Assembly (NCBI RefSeq): GCF_000818195.1
Contig: NZ_JTHL01000001.1
Location: forward strand, 6,823,551-6,863,629
Origin: Streptomyces sp. 150FB
GTDB lineage: Bacteria > Actinomycetota > Actinomycetes > Streptomycetales > Streptomycetaceae
Length of the DNA: 40,079 nt
Reading direction: 5' to 3'
The notes below the pieces were generated by a model, which saw nothing but the letters and a program-made list of their open reading frames with translations, searched no databases and was not told where the DNA came from. A program made the position numbers and the translations under genes. This document shows positions 1-7,933 of the stretch, piece by piece. How positions within the stretch are numbered: the stretch's first letter is position 1; each line of letters starts with the position of its first letter.

Positions 1-1
1 G

Positions 2-2470
2 TACTGGTACGAGAACCTGCGCCGTACCGTCGAGTTTGAGCCCACCGTACGGGAGTTGGCAGGGGACGGCTTCACCGCGTTCGTCGAGTGCAGTGCGCAT
101 CCGGTGCTGGCGATGGGTGTCCAGGGTGTGCTGGACGCGGCGGTGGAAGCGCCGACCGTGGTGGTGGGCTCGTTGCGGCGTGGTGAGGGCGGTGCCGGGC
201 GATTCCTGATGTCGCTGGCCGAGGCACACGTCCAGGGCGTGGATGTCGACTGGCGACGCGTCTTCGGGCAGGGCAGGCGGGTGGTCGATCTGCCGACGTA
301 CGCGTTCCAGCGCAGCCGCTACTGGCTGGACGCCAAGGCTCCCGCTTCGGCGGCGGCCGACTCCGTCGACGCCCAGTTCTGGCGGGTTGTCGAGGGTAAG
401 GACATGTCCGCCCTTGCCGACACACTCGCTGTCGAGCGCGGTGCGCTGGAGGAGGTGCTGCCCGCCCTCAACGAGTGGCGCCGGAGGGAGGCGCTCCGGT
501 CGGATCTCGACTCCTTGCGGTACGAGGTCAGTTGGGCCCCGCTCACCGAGCCGGCAGCGGCCTCCGCGCTCAGTGGCACCTGGCTGGTGGTTGCCGCCGA
601 GGGGGACATCTCCGTGCCCGCCGTCGCCGAGGCGCTGCGGCGCAACGGCGCCGACGTGGCGATCGCGTCCCTACCGGTCGAACGCCCCGAGCGCTGGGCG
701 GTGGCGGAGGCGGTCCGTACCGTACTGCCCGAGAACGGGCCGACCGGTGTGCTCTCGCTGCTGAGTACCGACGACCGTCCGTACTCCGGTCACCCGGCGC
801 TGACCAGCGGGTTCGCGACCGGCGCCGTTCTTCTTCAGTCGCTCGCCGACCTCGGCGTCACCGCCCCGCTGTGGTCCCTGACGACCTCGGCCGTCGCCGT
901 GGACGGCGCCGAGCCGCTCGACCATCCGCTCCAGGCGGAGGCCTGGGGCCTCGGAATCGTCGCGAGTCTCGATACGCCGACCACCTGGGGCGGTCTGGTG
1001 GATCTCCCGGCCGAATCGGATGCCGCGATCTACGACCGGTTGTGCGGTGTGTTGGTTCGTGGGGATGGCGAGGATCAGGTAGCGATACGGCGTTCGGGGG
1101 TGTTCGGGCGTCGTCTGGTGCGGGCGCGTGCCGGTGGTGCGCCCACCGGAGGTTCGTGGCGGCCGCGTGGGACAGTGCTGATCACGGGGGGTACGGGTGC
1201 GCTGGGCGGCCATGTGGCGCGGTGGCTCGCCGCGCGGGGTGCCGAGCGGTTGGTGCTGACGAGCCGGCGTGGTGAAGAAGCCCCGGGAGCAGGTGAGTTG
1301 GTCGCCGAGCTGGCCGCGCTGGGAACGCGGGCAACCGTGGTGGCCTGCGATCTCGCCGATCGCACCGCGGTCGAGAAACTGCTTGTCGAGATCCGTGCGG
1401 ACGGCGATCTCACCGGAGTGGTGCACACCGCCGGGGTCACCGGTCCCGCCTGCCCACTGACCGACCTCACACTCGACGAGCTGGGCGAGGCGCTGGCGGC
1501 GAAGGCCGGTGGTGCGCGCCATCTGGACGAGTTGCTGGCGGACCATCCGCTTGACGCGTTTGTCCTGTTCTCGTCGGCGGCCGGTATCTGGGGCAACGCG
1601 GGCCAGAGCGCGTACGTCGCCGGTAACGCGTACCTGGACGCGCTCGCCCGGCACCGCCGGAGCCGGGGCCTGCCGGCGACATGCGTCTCCTGGGGTGCGT
1701 GGGAGGGCGGCGGCATGGTCGACGCCGCCGAGGCCGCCCGTCTCGAACGCAACGGAGTGCTGCGGATGGCACCGGAACAAGCCATCGACTCCCTTCAGCG
1801 GATCCTGGACGACAACGCCGTCGCGCAGGTCGTCGCGCGGGTCGACTGGGAGCGCTTCGCCGAGCTGTACACGCTGTCCAGGCCCCGGCCCCTGCTGGCC
1901 GAGCTGTCCGAGGCCCGGGCGGCGGCGAAGCCCGTGGCCGCGGTGACCGACACCGGGAGTCCGGCCGTCCGGTTGCTGGCCCTGGGCGAGGACGAGCGCC
2001 GACGTGAACTGCTGCGGCTGGTCCGTGAGCGTGCGGCCGGCACCCTGGGCCATGCCACACCGGATGCGGTACGGGCCTCACGGCCGTTCCGCGAGCTGGG
2101 GGTCGACTCGCTCACCGCGGTGGACCTGCGCAACAAGCTCAACGCGGTGACGGGACTGCGGATCCCGGTGACAGCGGTCTTCGACCACCCGACCCCGGCC
2201 GCGCTCGCCTCGTACCTCAACGCCGAACTGACACTCCGAGCCGTCGGCGCCCCCACCGACGGGGCCCCGGAGACCGTCCCGCTGACCGCGGTCGAACGGC
2301 TGGAAGTCGACCTCGGCACCGTGGCCGGCGACGAACGCGTACGGCGTGAAGTCGTCGATCGCCTTCGTGGCGTTTTGCGCCACTGGGAGGCGGGCACCGC
2401 CGAGGACCTCGAAGCGATCTCCGACGACGAGATGTTCGACCTGATCGACCGCGAACTGGACGGTGCGTGA
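2..2470 (+). CDS. Modular type I polyketide synthase, C-terminal part (AT end-KR-ACP-docking)
   Basis: The reading frame is open from the left edge, so this is the last 822 residues of a larger PKS; the true start lies outside. Seen in order: the end of an acyltransferase (VECSAHPVL near residue 30) and the usual post-AT linker (LPTYAFQRSRYWL), then a ketoreductase whose NADPH motif GGTGALGG lies near residue 395, then an ACP with phosphopantetheine serine in GVDSLTA near residue 703, then an acidic and Arg-rich tail ending EMFDLIDREL, typical of C-terminal PKS docking domains. No DH or ER is present. The KR lacks the LDD motif and has Trp in GIWGNAGQ (about residue 530) with Gln rather than His after it, which by the standard fingerprint predicts an A1-type KR (L-hydroxyl, no epimerisation). 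There is no thioesterase, so the chain must pass to another PKS subunit outside this window. Confidence 0.96.
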   Translation, partial: YWYENLRRTVEFEPTVRELAGDGFTAFVECSAHPVLAMGVQGVLDAAVEAPTVVVGSLRRGEGGAGRFLMSLAEAHVQGVDVDWRRVFGQGRRVVDLPTYAFQRSRYWLDAKAPASAAADSVDAQFWRVVEGKDMSALADTLAVERGALEEVLPALNEWRRREALRSDLDSLRYEVSWAPLTEPAAASALSGTWLVVAAEGDISVPAVAEALRRNGADVAIASLPVERPERWAVAEAVRTVLPENGPTGVLSLLSTDDRPYSGHPALTSGFATGAVLLQSLADLGVTAPLWSLTTSAVAVDGAEPLDHPLQAEAWGLGIVASLDTPTTWGGLVDLPAESDAAIYDRLCGVLVRGDGEDQVAIRRSGVFGRRLVRARAGGAPTGGSWRPRGTVLITGGTGALGGHVARWLAARGAERLVLTSRRGEEAPGAGELVAELAALGTRATVVACDLADRTAVEKLLVEIRADGDLTGVVHTAGVTGPACPLTDLTLDELGEALAAKAGGARHLDELLADHPLDAFVLFSSAAGIWGNAGQSAYVAGNAYLDALARHRRSRGLPATCVSWGAWEGGGMVDAAEAARLERNGVLRMAPEQAIDSLQRILDDNAVAQVVARVDWERFAELYTLSRPRPLLAELSEARAAAKPVAAVTDTGSPAVRLLALGEDERRRELLRLVRERAAGTLGHATPDAVRASRPFRELGVDSLTAVDLRNKLNAVTGLRIPVTAVFDHPTPAALASYLNAELTLRAVGAPTDGAPETVPLTAVERLEVDLGTVAGDERVRREVVDRLRGVLRHWEAGTAEDLEAISDDEMFDLIDRELDGA

Positions 2471-2871
2471 CTGGTGTGTCGGGAGTGTCCGGTGAGTGTC
2501 GGAATATGAGTGACGGGCTGTGTTCCGGACTTGTGCAATACCTGTTTTTATATTCAACCGTTGGCAGGTGAAAAACTCGTTAGGAGCCTCAGGGCAACCT
2601 CAAATCTATATCCCTGCGGCCAGTCGGCTGATAGCTTTTGAGCCGGAGCATAGGGCGGACCGGCCGAAGCTCCGCAGGGGAGTGCACCGATCGTCCACTC
2701 AACTGATTGTATGCGCCTTCTCGCGGACAGAAAAAAACGGCGTTTCCGTCTTGGTCAACCCAACGGGGACTGAACGACCTCCCTGCCGAGAATGTCTGGA
2801 GAGAGGTCCGGTACCCGTGGTCCGGCCCGCCTCCGACCAAGGTGTGTATGACAAAACGGGGAGAGTTCAGC
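2471..2871. other. Intergenic region between PKS and PAS-LuxR gene
   Basis: About 400 bases without a supported gene and visibly more A/T-rich than the flanking PKS, with T and A runs near 2545 and 2730. Just after the PKS stop there are three loose copies of a GTGTCSGG-like word (2476-2503). It presumably carries the promoter of the regulator downstream, but I cannot place -35/-10 hexamers with acceptable spacing, and I see no terminator hairpin for the PKS. Confidence 0.5.
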
Positions 2872-3642
2872 ATGGCTTTGTTCAGCAGTGCCGTGGCCGA
2901 AGAGAGAGACCTCGATGCAGGTGGCCGATCAGCCGGCCACGCCGAGAGTGGATTGTCGGACAGGCGGCACGGCGGTCTGAGGACTATCGCCGGCACTTCG
3001 CTGGTCCGGGCCGATGAATACGGCGAGATATTCCTTCAAAATGTGGAACAGACCGGGGTCGGGCTCGCTGTGATGGATCCGCGGATGCGGATCAAGGAAA
3101 CGAACAGCGCTTTCAAGGATCACAGTGGCTGTCATGCTCGTGAGCTTCGCGAGCGAGCAGTATCCGAATTGCTGCACCCTGCGGTCCGGCAGCATGTGCT
3201 CCGCCAGTTCGAGCGACTCCAGCAGCGCCGCTGCAACCACTTCATGGAGCGCCTCCCCGTCCTCTGGTCGACGCAGACGGAGTTCGCCTGGGACCTCACC
3301 GGGATGGTCGTCATCGGCGAGGTCGGCGACGTCAAGACCTTCGTGCTGCTGGTCACGCCTGACCGGCTCGACGACGAGGCCCGGGTCCTGATCAGCCCGA
3401 AGAAGCTCCTCAAGCCGATCGACGCCCGAATCCTGGAGGGCGTGGCCACCGGCGTGACCACGGTGCAGCTCGCCGCCAACCTCTACCTCAGCCGGCAGGG
3501 CATCGAGTACCACGTGAGCAACATGCTGCGGAAGTTCAAGGTCTCCAACCGGGCCGCGCTTGTTTCCAAGGCGTATTCCATGGGCCTTTTCGGAGTGGGT
3601 AGCTGGCCGCCTCGCATCTCGCCGGAATACATCAAGGGCTGA
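2872..3642 (+). CDS. PAS-LuxR transcriptional regulator (PimM-like)
   Basis: A 256-residue regulator with an N-terminal PAS sensor (about residues 48-163, beginning EIFLQNVEQTGVGLAVMDP) and a C-terminal LuxR-type helix-turn-helix (about 178-238, including LSRQGIEYHVSNMLRKFKV). Size, domain order and the ending AYSMGLFGVGSWPPR match, from family knowledge, the PAS-LuxR pathway activators of polyene macrolide clusters (PimM, AmphRIV, NysRIV). The ATG at 2872 has GGGGAG 8 bases upstream; an in-frame ATG at 2848 has a poorer site. It follows the PKS in the same direction and is closed by a hairpin 12 bases after the stop. It probably activates the PKS cluster; that role is inferred from family and position. 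Confidence 0.9.
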   Translation: MALFSSAVAEERDLDAGGRSAGHAESGLSDRRHGGLRTIAGTSLVRADEYGEIFLQNVEQTGVGLAVMDPRMRIKETNSAFKDHSGCHARELRERAVSELLHPAVRQHVLRQFERLQQRRCNHFMERLPVLWSTQTEFAWDLTGMVVIGEVGDVKTFVLLVTPDRLDDEARVLISPKKLLKPIDARILEGVATGVTTVQLAANLYLSRQGIEYHVSNMLRKFKVSNRAALVSKAYSMGLFGVGSWPPRISPEYIKG

Positions 3643-3654
3643 CACGAATTGCTG

Positions 3655-3682
3655 CGGGCCACTGGTTCTCACCGGTGGCCCG
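3655..3682 (+). terminator. Hairpin terminator after PAS-LuxR gene
   Basis: Arms 3655-3664 (CGGGCCACTG) and 3673-3682 (CGGTGGCCCG) pair over 10 bases with one G-U, around an 8-base loop. It starts 12 bases after the regulator stop codon and is followed by TCTTCG rather than a long U run. Confidence 0.7.
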
Positions 3683-3705
3683 TCTTCGTATGCCCCGGAA
3701 TCGAA

Positions 3706-3761
3706 CCATGAAACGATGCAGCCTCTTTTCTGCTGCGTGCATCCATCGTTATGTTTCATGG
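3706..3761. repeat. Imperfect long inverted repeat
   Basis: Perfect 9-base arms CCATGAAAC (3706-3714) and GTTTCATGG (3753-3761). Inside are further self-complementary words: AACGATG (3712-3718) with CATCGTT (3744-3750), GCAGC (3718-3722) with GCTGC (3732-3736), and GATGCA (3715-3720) with TGCATC (3738-3743). Several alternative folds are therefore possible. The segment is A/T-rich and belongs to no gene. It could be a second terminator, a transposable-element remnant or a regulatory structure. Confidence 0.5.
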
Positions 3762-5468
3762 TGAGGCCGATCCCGTAACAAGAGCGCTTCCTGTTCAATA
3801 CTTTACCGTCAGTTGGGTGGGTGTTCAACTCTGAATGGGGTGTTCCGGGAAAGGTCGGCCGCGAAGGGTTGTGGTTTGGTGAATGTATTCGAACTGGAAC
3901 TTTTTACTTATGGAGTGGCCCGGCTCTCCGGTTCTTTGACTTGCTCATTGCCCAACTCGTACGGAATGTTGGAATCCGGTTATGGCCCAGGTTTCTGCGC
4001 CGGGTTAAGGAAATGTTTCCCCGATGCGGCGAGACACCGTCACGAGCTCGAAGCGGCTCACTCCCGGCCGAGATGTCCGACGGTCTCCGGGAGCGCCGGA
4101 AGAGGGCGTGGGGGATTGCCGATGACTGTCTGAAGGGCATTCCGCTTTTGTGGCCGGGGCGGTTGCAGGGCCGTGTGTCGAGGGCCTTGCCCGGCACTTC
4201 TGAGGGCCTGGGGGGCGTCGTGGTGTGGGGGCGTACGGGGTCGGACGCGCATGGCGGCCGCGCGAGGGTCTGAGAGGCGGAATGTGATCCTCCATGCGTG
4301 GGCTGGTGTCTCCGAATTCGCTGGATTCTCACGGCACTTGCCTGCTGCCTGCGGTGTCCGAAAGCCGGGGGAGTGGATCTCTGCCGCAGCGGCGTGTATC
4401 GGGACGGACGGTCACGGCTGGGGTGGCTGGAATGCCTCGGTGTGCCAGCTCGGGAAAGGGTGGATTCAAGCCTCTCGAAGCCCTATGGGATCGCGGGTCG
4501 GCAGCAGTGGTTCGTGCAGATCGCCCTCGCGATCACGGCCCCGTGGGATGTGGTCGATCACGCGATCTTCGCGCTGACCGGGCCGAGTTGAGGTCCACCG
4601 TGAAACGGTGATGCTCCCCGCGAGGGTGAGCGTTCGGACGTCGGGGCGGAGTAGCGGCAGGGCCTTTTTCGCTCCTCCCTTATGGCCCTCTCCATGGCCC
4701 AAAGATGTGATCGCTTCGGCCGACATGGCGCATTGCTGCCGGATAGCGGCGGAGCGCGTCAGTCAGAGCGGTCGCCATAGCGCCGCATCGACGCCATGTG
4801 ATGTGCGAGGAGCGGCCAGACGCCACCTGACCAGCACCTATGCGGTGCCGCCGGCGGGTGATCAGGCCGGATGTGAACTCGTCGCTCCGCAGCCGCTGTT
4901 CGTCCCGGCCGCGCTCCGGCGGCCTTTCGGGGGCGATGTCTTCAGCCGGCGATCTTTTGTCCGAGCCCTCCCCGAAAACCCTTCGTGGCCGCCCCATGTC
5001 CCCCCCACCCGCGTGACATGGTGTTTTGTCGTACGGCCGTGACGCTCGACTCCATTCGATCATTGCCTGAATTCGGTTGAACTGATCGCGCTCCGGCGCC
5101 TGTTGATCCCGGCGGCGGGGCGACCAATCCCTCGGCACACGCGCGAAACACTGCCGTGAATACGGTGTGTTCGGTGCGAGCCACCGAGATCTCCCACCAC
5201 TCGGGGTGGACTCCTGGATGGCGTCGAGCGAACGTCCGTCAAGGCGGTGCGCCATGGATCTGGTTTCTACCGGAGAAGCCCAGGAACCGTCCGACAACCA
5301 GGACTTCTTTCTGATCAGACGGACCTGAACCAAAGTGTCGGAAGGCCGTTTCTTCCCCTCCCCGGCCCGTCCCGCCCCGGGTCGGCACCGCCCCACCGGA
5401 GCGTCGCATTCCGGCCGCACAGGTGCACGCTCCCACCGGTGTGGGGTCCGCTCAACACTCGTATCAGA
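3762..5468. other. Gene-poor stretch, probable decayed sequence
   Basis: About 1.7 kb in which no open frame on either strand resembles a protein I know. Open frames of 60-246 codons exist (for example 3821-4273 plus and 4680-5420 minus), but they are rich in Arg, Pro, Ser and Trp as in out-of-frame high-GC DNA. Short patches look coding-like in one frame only: 4460-4591 on the plus strand (listed separately), and roughly 5090-5230 on the minus strand, which contains HPEWWEISVARTEHTVFTAV. Neither extends to a credible start. I read this as eroded genes between the PKS cluster edge and the next locus. Confidence 0.5.
4460..4591 (+). pseudogene. Coding-like 43-codon fragment, unknown
   Basis: From a GTG at 4460 the frame gives a 43-residue product ending ITAPWDVVDHAIFALTGPS before a TGA. 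Third codon positions are nearly all G or C, unlike the other frames here, and the product has ordinary amino-acid composition. The sequence immediately upstream in this frame (Arg/Cys/Trp-rich) does not look coding, and the Shine-Dalgarno-like GGGAAAGG directly abuts the GTG, too close to be normal. It is most likely the 3' end of a deleted gene, or else a small standalone protein. I recognise no family. Confidence 0.3.
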
Positions 5469-7082
5469 TCAAGCCGTTGCCAGGCCGCCCGGCGATGTCG
5501 GTCCCTCCGCCACCGACCCTCCGGCGATTCCGGATAGCAGTGAGCCGTCCCTCAGCGCCTCGACCAGGCGCTCGATCTCCGGGCCGAGCGGGCGGTCCTC
5601 GACAACGGGCGGAACGACAGTGGCCACCGCCCGGAGCAGTGGGGCGAGCGCGGGCGATCCCGGGGTGTCCCGCAGGAACTGGGCCTGGTTGGCGGCGATC
5701 AACTCGCAGGCGGTGATGGACAGGAGACGGCCCACCGCCTCGCGTAGCTGCTCGCCCGCCGCCCAGGCGAAGGCCTGGAAGTCCTCCTGGCCCGACGAGG
5801 TGTCCATGGACCCGAGCGTCGCGGGCGCGGCCAGCCGCCGCAGCGAGTGGAGTTCGCCCACGGCTCGCTTGTGCAGCGTGACAAGTCCGGTCTGCGGGCC
5901 CGGGTCGACGGCGAGTTGGGGCGTAAGTCCGCTGAAACGCTCGTCCAGCAGCCGGTGCAGACGCGCCGTACTCCCCTCGCCGAGGTGCACCAGCGCGGCG
6001 GTCACCGCGTCCATCCGCAGGCCCAGTTCGACCGCGTGATACCCACCGGTCGACACGAACCGCCCCGACAGGAACGCCGGTGAGTCGGTCACCGCGTGGA
6101 GCATACGGTCGGCCGCCTCGCGCAGATCGTCCAGCGTCCGCGTGGCATGGGCGAGCGCCTGGGGTGCCACCCGTACCGACACCGGCGCCTGGAGCACATC
6201 GCGTACGGATCCCTCAGCGGTGAGCCGGCGCAGGTCGCGCAGGATGTCCCCGAGTATGTCGTCGTGCCCGGCCGTGACCGCCGGATCGTAGATCTCGCGG
6301 GGCGCGGCCAGCGCGTCGATCGTGCACGCCGTGGCGTACGTCTGGTGCCGTACCGCCGAAGCCGCTTCCAGCCCGCGCAGGACCGCGTGCGTGGTGGCCA
6401 TCGGGGAGCCCTGGATCAGCGACACCCCTTCCTTCGGGCCCAGCCGCACCGGCTCCGCCGCCCGCCGCTCCAGGGCCCGCGCGGCGGGAATCACCCGCCC
6501 GCCCACGCCGGCCATGCCGTCCGAGCCGTCCGCGCCCTGCAGGACGTATCCGATCCCCAACAGGGTCTGGAAGGCGTGCGACAACGGGATGATCTCCCCG
6601 GCCGAGCCGATCCCCTCGCGGGGGATCGCGGGTGTCAAGCCGTCGTTGAGTCGTGCCACGACGTACGCGCACAACTCCGGACCGACCCCGGACTCCTCGG
6701 ACAGCAACGCCCTCAGTTTGACGGCGAGTACGGCACGCGCGTCCGGTACGGGCAGCCACGGCGGTCCGCCGACGGCGCGGGCGATCAGCAGCCGGGTCTG
6801 GTGCTCGGCCTGGTCCGCCGTGCTGAGCCGGCGGTCCGACAGCCGGCCCATGCCGGTGTTCACCCCGTACACGGCGACTTCGCCGTCGGCCAGGGCCGCC
6901 AGCACCACGGCCCGGTTGGCGCGTACCCGGTCGAGCAGAGCCGGATCCAGCGCGATCCGGCTGCCGCCGGCGATACGGGCGAGAGCGGAGGCGTCGAGGT
7001 CCTCCGGCGTCCGTACCCGCACCACGTCGGACGACGCCTCCGGGCCGGAACGCGGGGACGGCTCGTCGGGTATGGCGCTCAT
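5469..7082 (-). CDS. Aromatic amino-acid lyase/aminomutase family protein with altered MIO triad
   Basis: A 537-residue member of the histidine/phenylalanine/tyrosine ammonia-lyase and aminomutase fold. Family landmarks: YGVNTGMG with the catalytic tyrosine (Tyr72), PKEG (about 216-219), the QAPVSVR segment equivalent to the SLRCQPQ region (Arg304), and GQED (432-434). The anomaly is the cofactor site: the family's Ala-Ser-Gly, which self-cyclises to the MIO electrophile, reads Ser160-Ala161-Gly162 (IGSAGEIIPLSH), and the segment is one residue shorter before it. The central serine is therefore missing and normal MIO formation is not expected. The chosen ATG has GAGG five bases upstream; a longer frame to 7268 is low-complexity. 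It is the last gene of the minus-strand series. It may be a non-catalytic homologue, use a shifted Gly-Ser-Ala triad, or have different chemistry. Confidence 0.88.
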   Translation of the reverse strand: MSAIPDEPSPRSGPEASSDVVRVRTPEDLDASALARIAGGSRIALDPALLDRVRANRAVVLAALADGEVAVYGVNTGMGRLSDRRLSTADQAEHQTRLLIARAVGGPPWLPVPDARAVLAVKLRALLSEESGVGPELCAYVVARLNDGLTPAIPREGIGSAGEIIPLSHAFQTLLGIGYVLQGADGSDGMAGVGGRVIPAARALERRAAEPVRLGPKEGVSLIQGSPMATTHAVLRGLEAASAVRHQTYATACTIDALAAPREIYDPAVTAGHDDILGDILRDLRRLTAEGSVRDVLQAPVSVRVAPQALAHATRTLDDLREAADRMLHAVTDSPAFLSGRFVSTGGYHAVELGLRMDAVTAALVHLGEGSTARLHRLLDERFSGLTPQLAVDPGPQTGLVTLHKRAVGELHSLRRLAAPATLGSMDTSSGQEDFQAFAWAAGEQLREAVGRLLSITACELIAANQAQFLRDTPGSPALAPLLRAVATVVPPVVEDRPLGPEIERLVEALRDGSLLSGIAGGSVAEGPTSPGGLATA

Positions 7083-7281
7083 GGTGTCCTCAGCGGTGCT
7101 CAACTGTCTGACCTGCGGATTCAGGGTGGTCTTGGCCGCCGGTCCCTGGGACGGCGGACTTCGCAAGGGTAAATCAGCCCCCGGCCGGGACCCCCGGCAG
7201 CCCCAGGAACCCGAGCAGCCCCAGCAGCCCCAGCGTCCGCCCGCCCCCTCACCGGAGCCCGCCTCCACCGAACCCGGCGAG

Positions 7282-7905
7282 TTACTTGCTGTATGCCCGC
7301 TGGAAGATGTATTCCGCTGTCATGATGGTCGTCAGGTTCGTGGCGGTGTGCTCGTACGAGCCGAGGTTGTCGAGGATGGTTCGCTCAAGCGTCGCATCGT
7401 CCCGCACAGCGTCCCCAGGCAGGAGCTCGGACTCCGCGACCTCCGAGAACAACTTGTTGGCGCCGATGCGTCGACTGAGCTTGACGGCCTCCACCATTCG
7501 GCTCAGGTCCCGTCGCTCCGCGAGGAAGCTGTAGTCGATGACCGGCGCGTCCTTCGGGTCACGGTTGCTGAGGCGGAAGGAACCGACCGAGTCCGGCCGG
7601 ACGATCGACGCGGCAAGAACGACGGCACCCCCGGGCGGGCTGAAGGCCGGATCGATGAGATGAGTCGCCGAGATGTGGATGTCGAGCTCGTCGTCACCGG
7701 CTTCGCTGGACCCGGTCCAGACAAGCGCTCCTCCAGGCGGGATCATCGCGAGTCTGCCGGGGCGCAGTGCGTACACGTTGAAGTAGAAGGGCTGGTTCCG
7801 CATGCGCAGACCGACCGGCAGGTCGGCCACGACAGGGATGCCCAGCGAACGCAGGTGGTCAGCCGGCCCGATCCCGGAGCGCATCAGGATGGCAGGCGCA
7901 CCCCC
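7282..7905 (-). pseudogene. GMC-family flavin oxidoreductase, truncated remnant
   Basis: The frame matches the C-terminal part of glucose-methanol-choline oxidoreductases: APAILMRSGIGPADHLRSLGIPVV, then the GSFRLSNRDPKDAPVIDYSFL segment and the E-x-LPG region. The N-terminal FAD-binding Rossmann part, roughly the first half of a normal enzyme of about 530 residues, is absent; homology begins abruptly near 7905, just below the stop of the upstream gene. A second lesion lies near the 3' end: YEHTAT runs directly into NLTTIMTAEYIF, so about 35 residues holding the usual VVDP/DAS segment and one active-site residue are missing in frame. With no FAD domain it cannot be a working GMC enzyme. No good ribosome site precedes the ATG at 7884. 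Confidence 0.8.
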
Positions 7906-7933
7906 GGCGGCGGGGGCCGGTGGTGCCCGTTCG

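Noticed and set aside
2586..2605. Possible PimM-type box near CTCAGGGCAACCTCAA
   Set aside because: Too many mismatches to the 16-base palindromic consensus.
3821..4273. 150-codon open frame after the regulator
   Set aside because: No ribosome site, mixed codon bias and no recognisable similarity; not enough to call a gene.
4680..5420. 246-codon minus-strand open frame in the gene-poor region
   Set aside because: Composition (Arg, Ser, Pro, Trp) and lack of third-position bias argue against coding; no family recognised and no ribosome site seen.
5469..7268. Longer start for the lyase homologue
   Set aside because: The extra 62 residues are Gly/Ser/Arg-rich low complexity, and the ATG at 7082 has a ribosome site.
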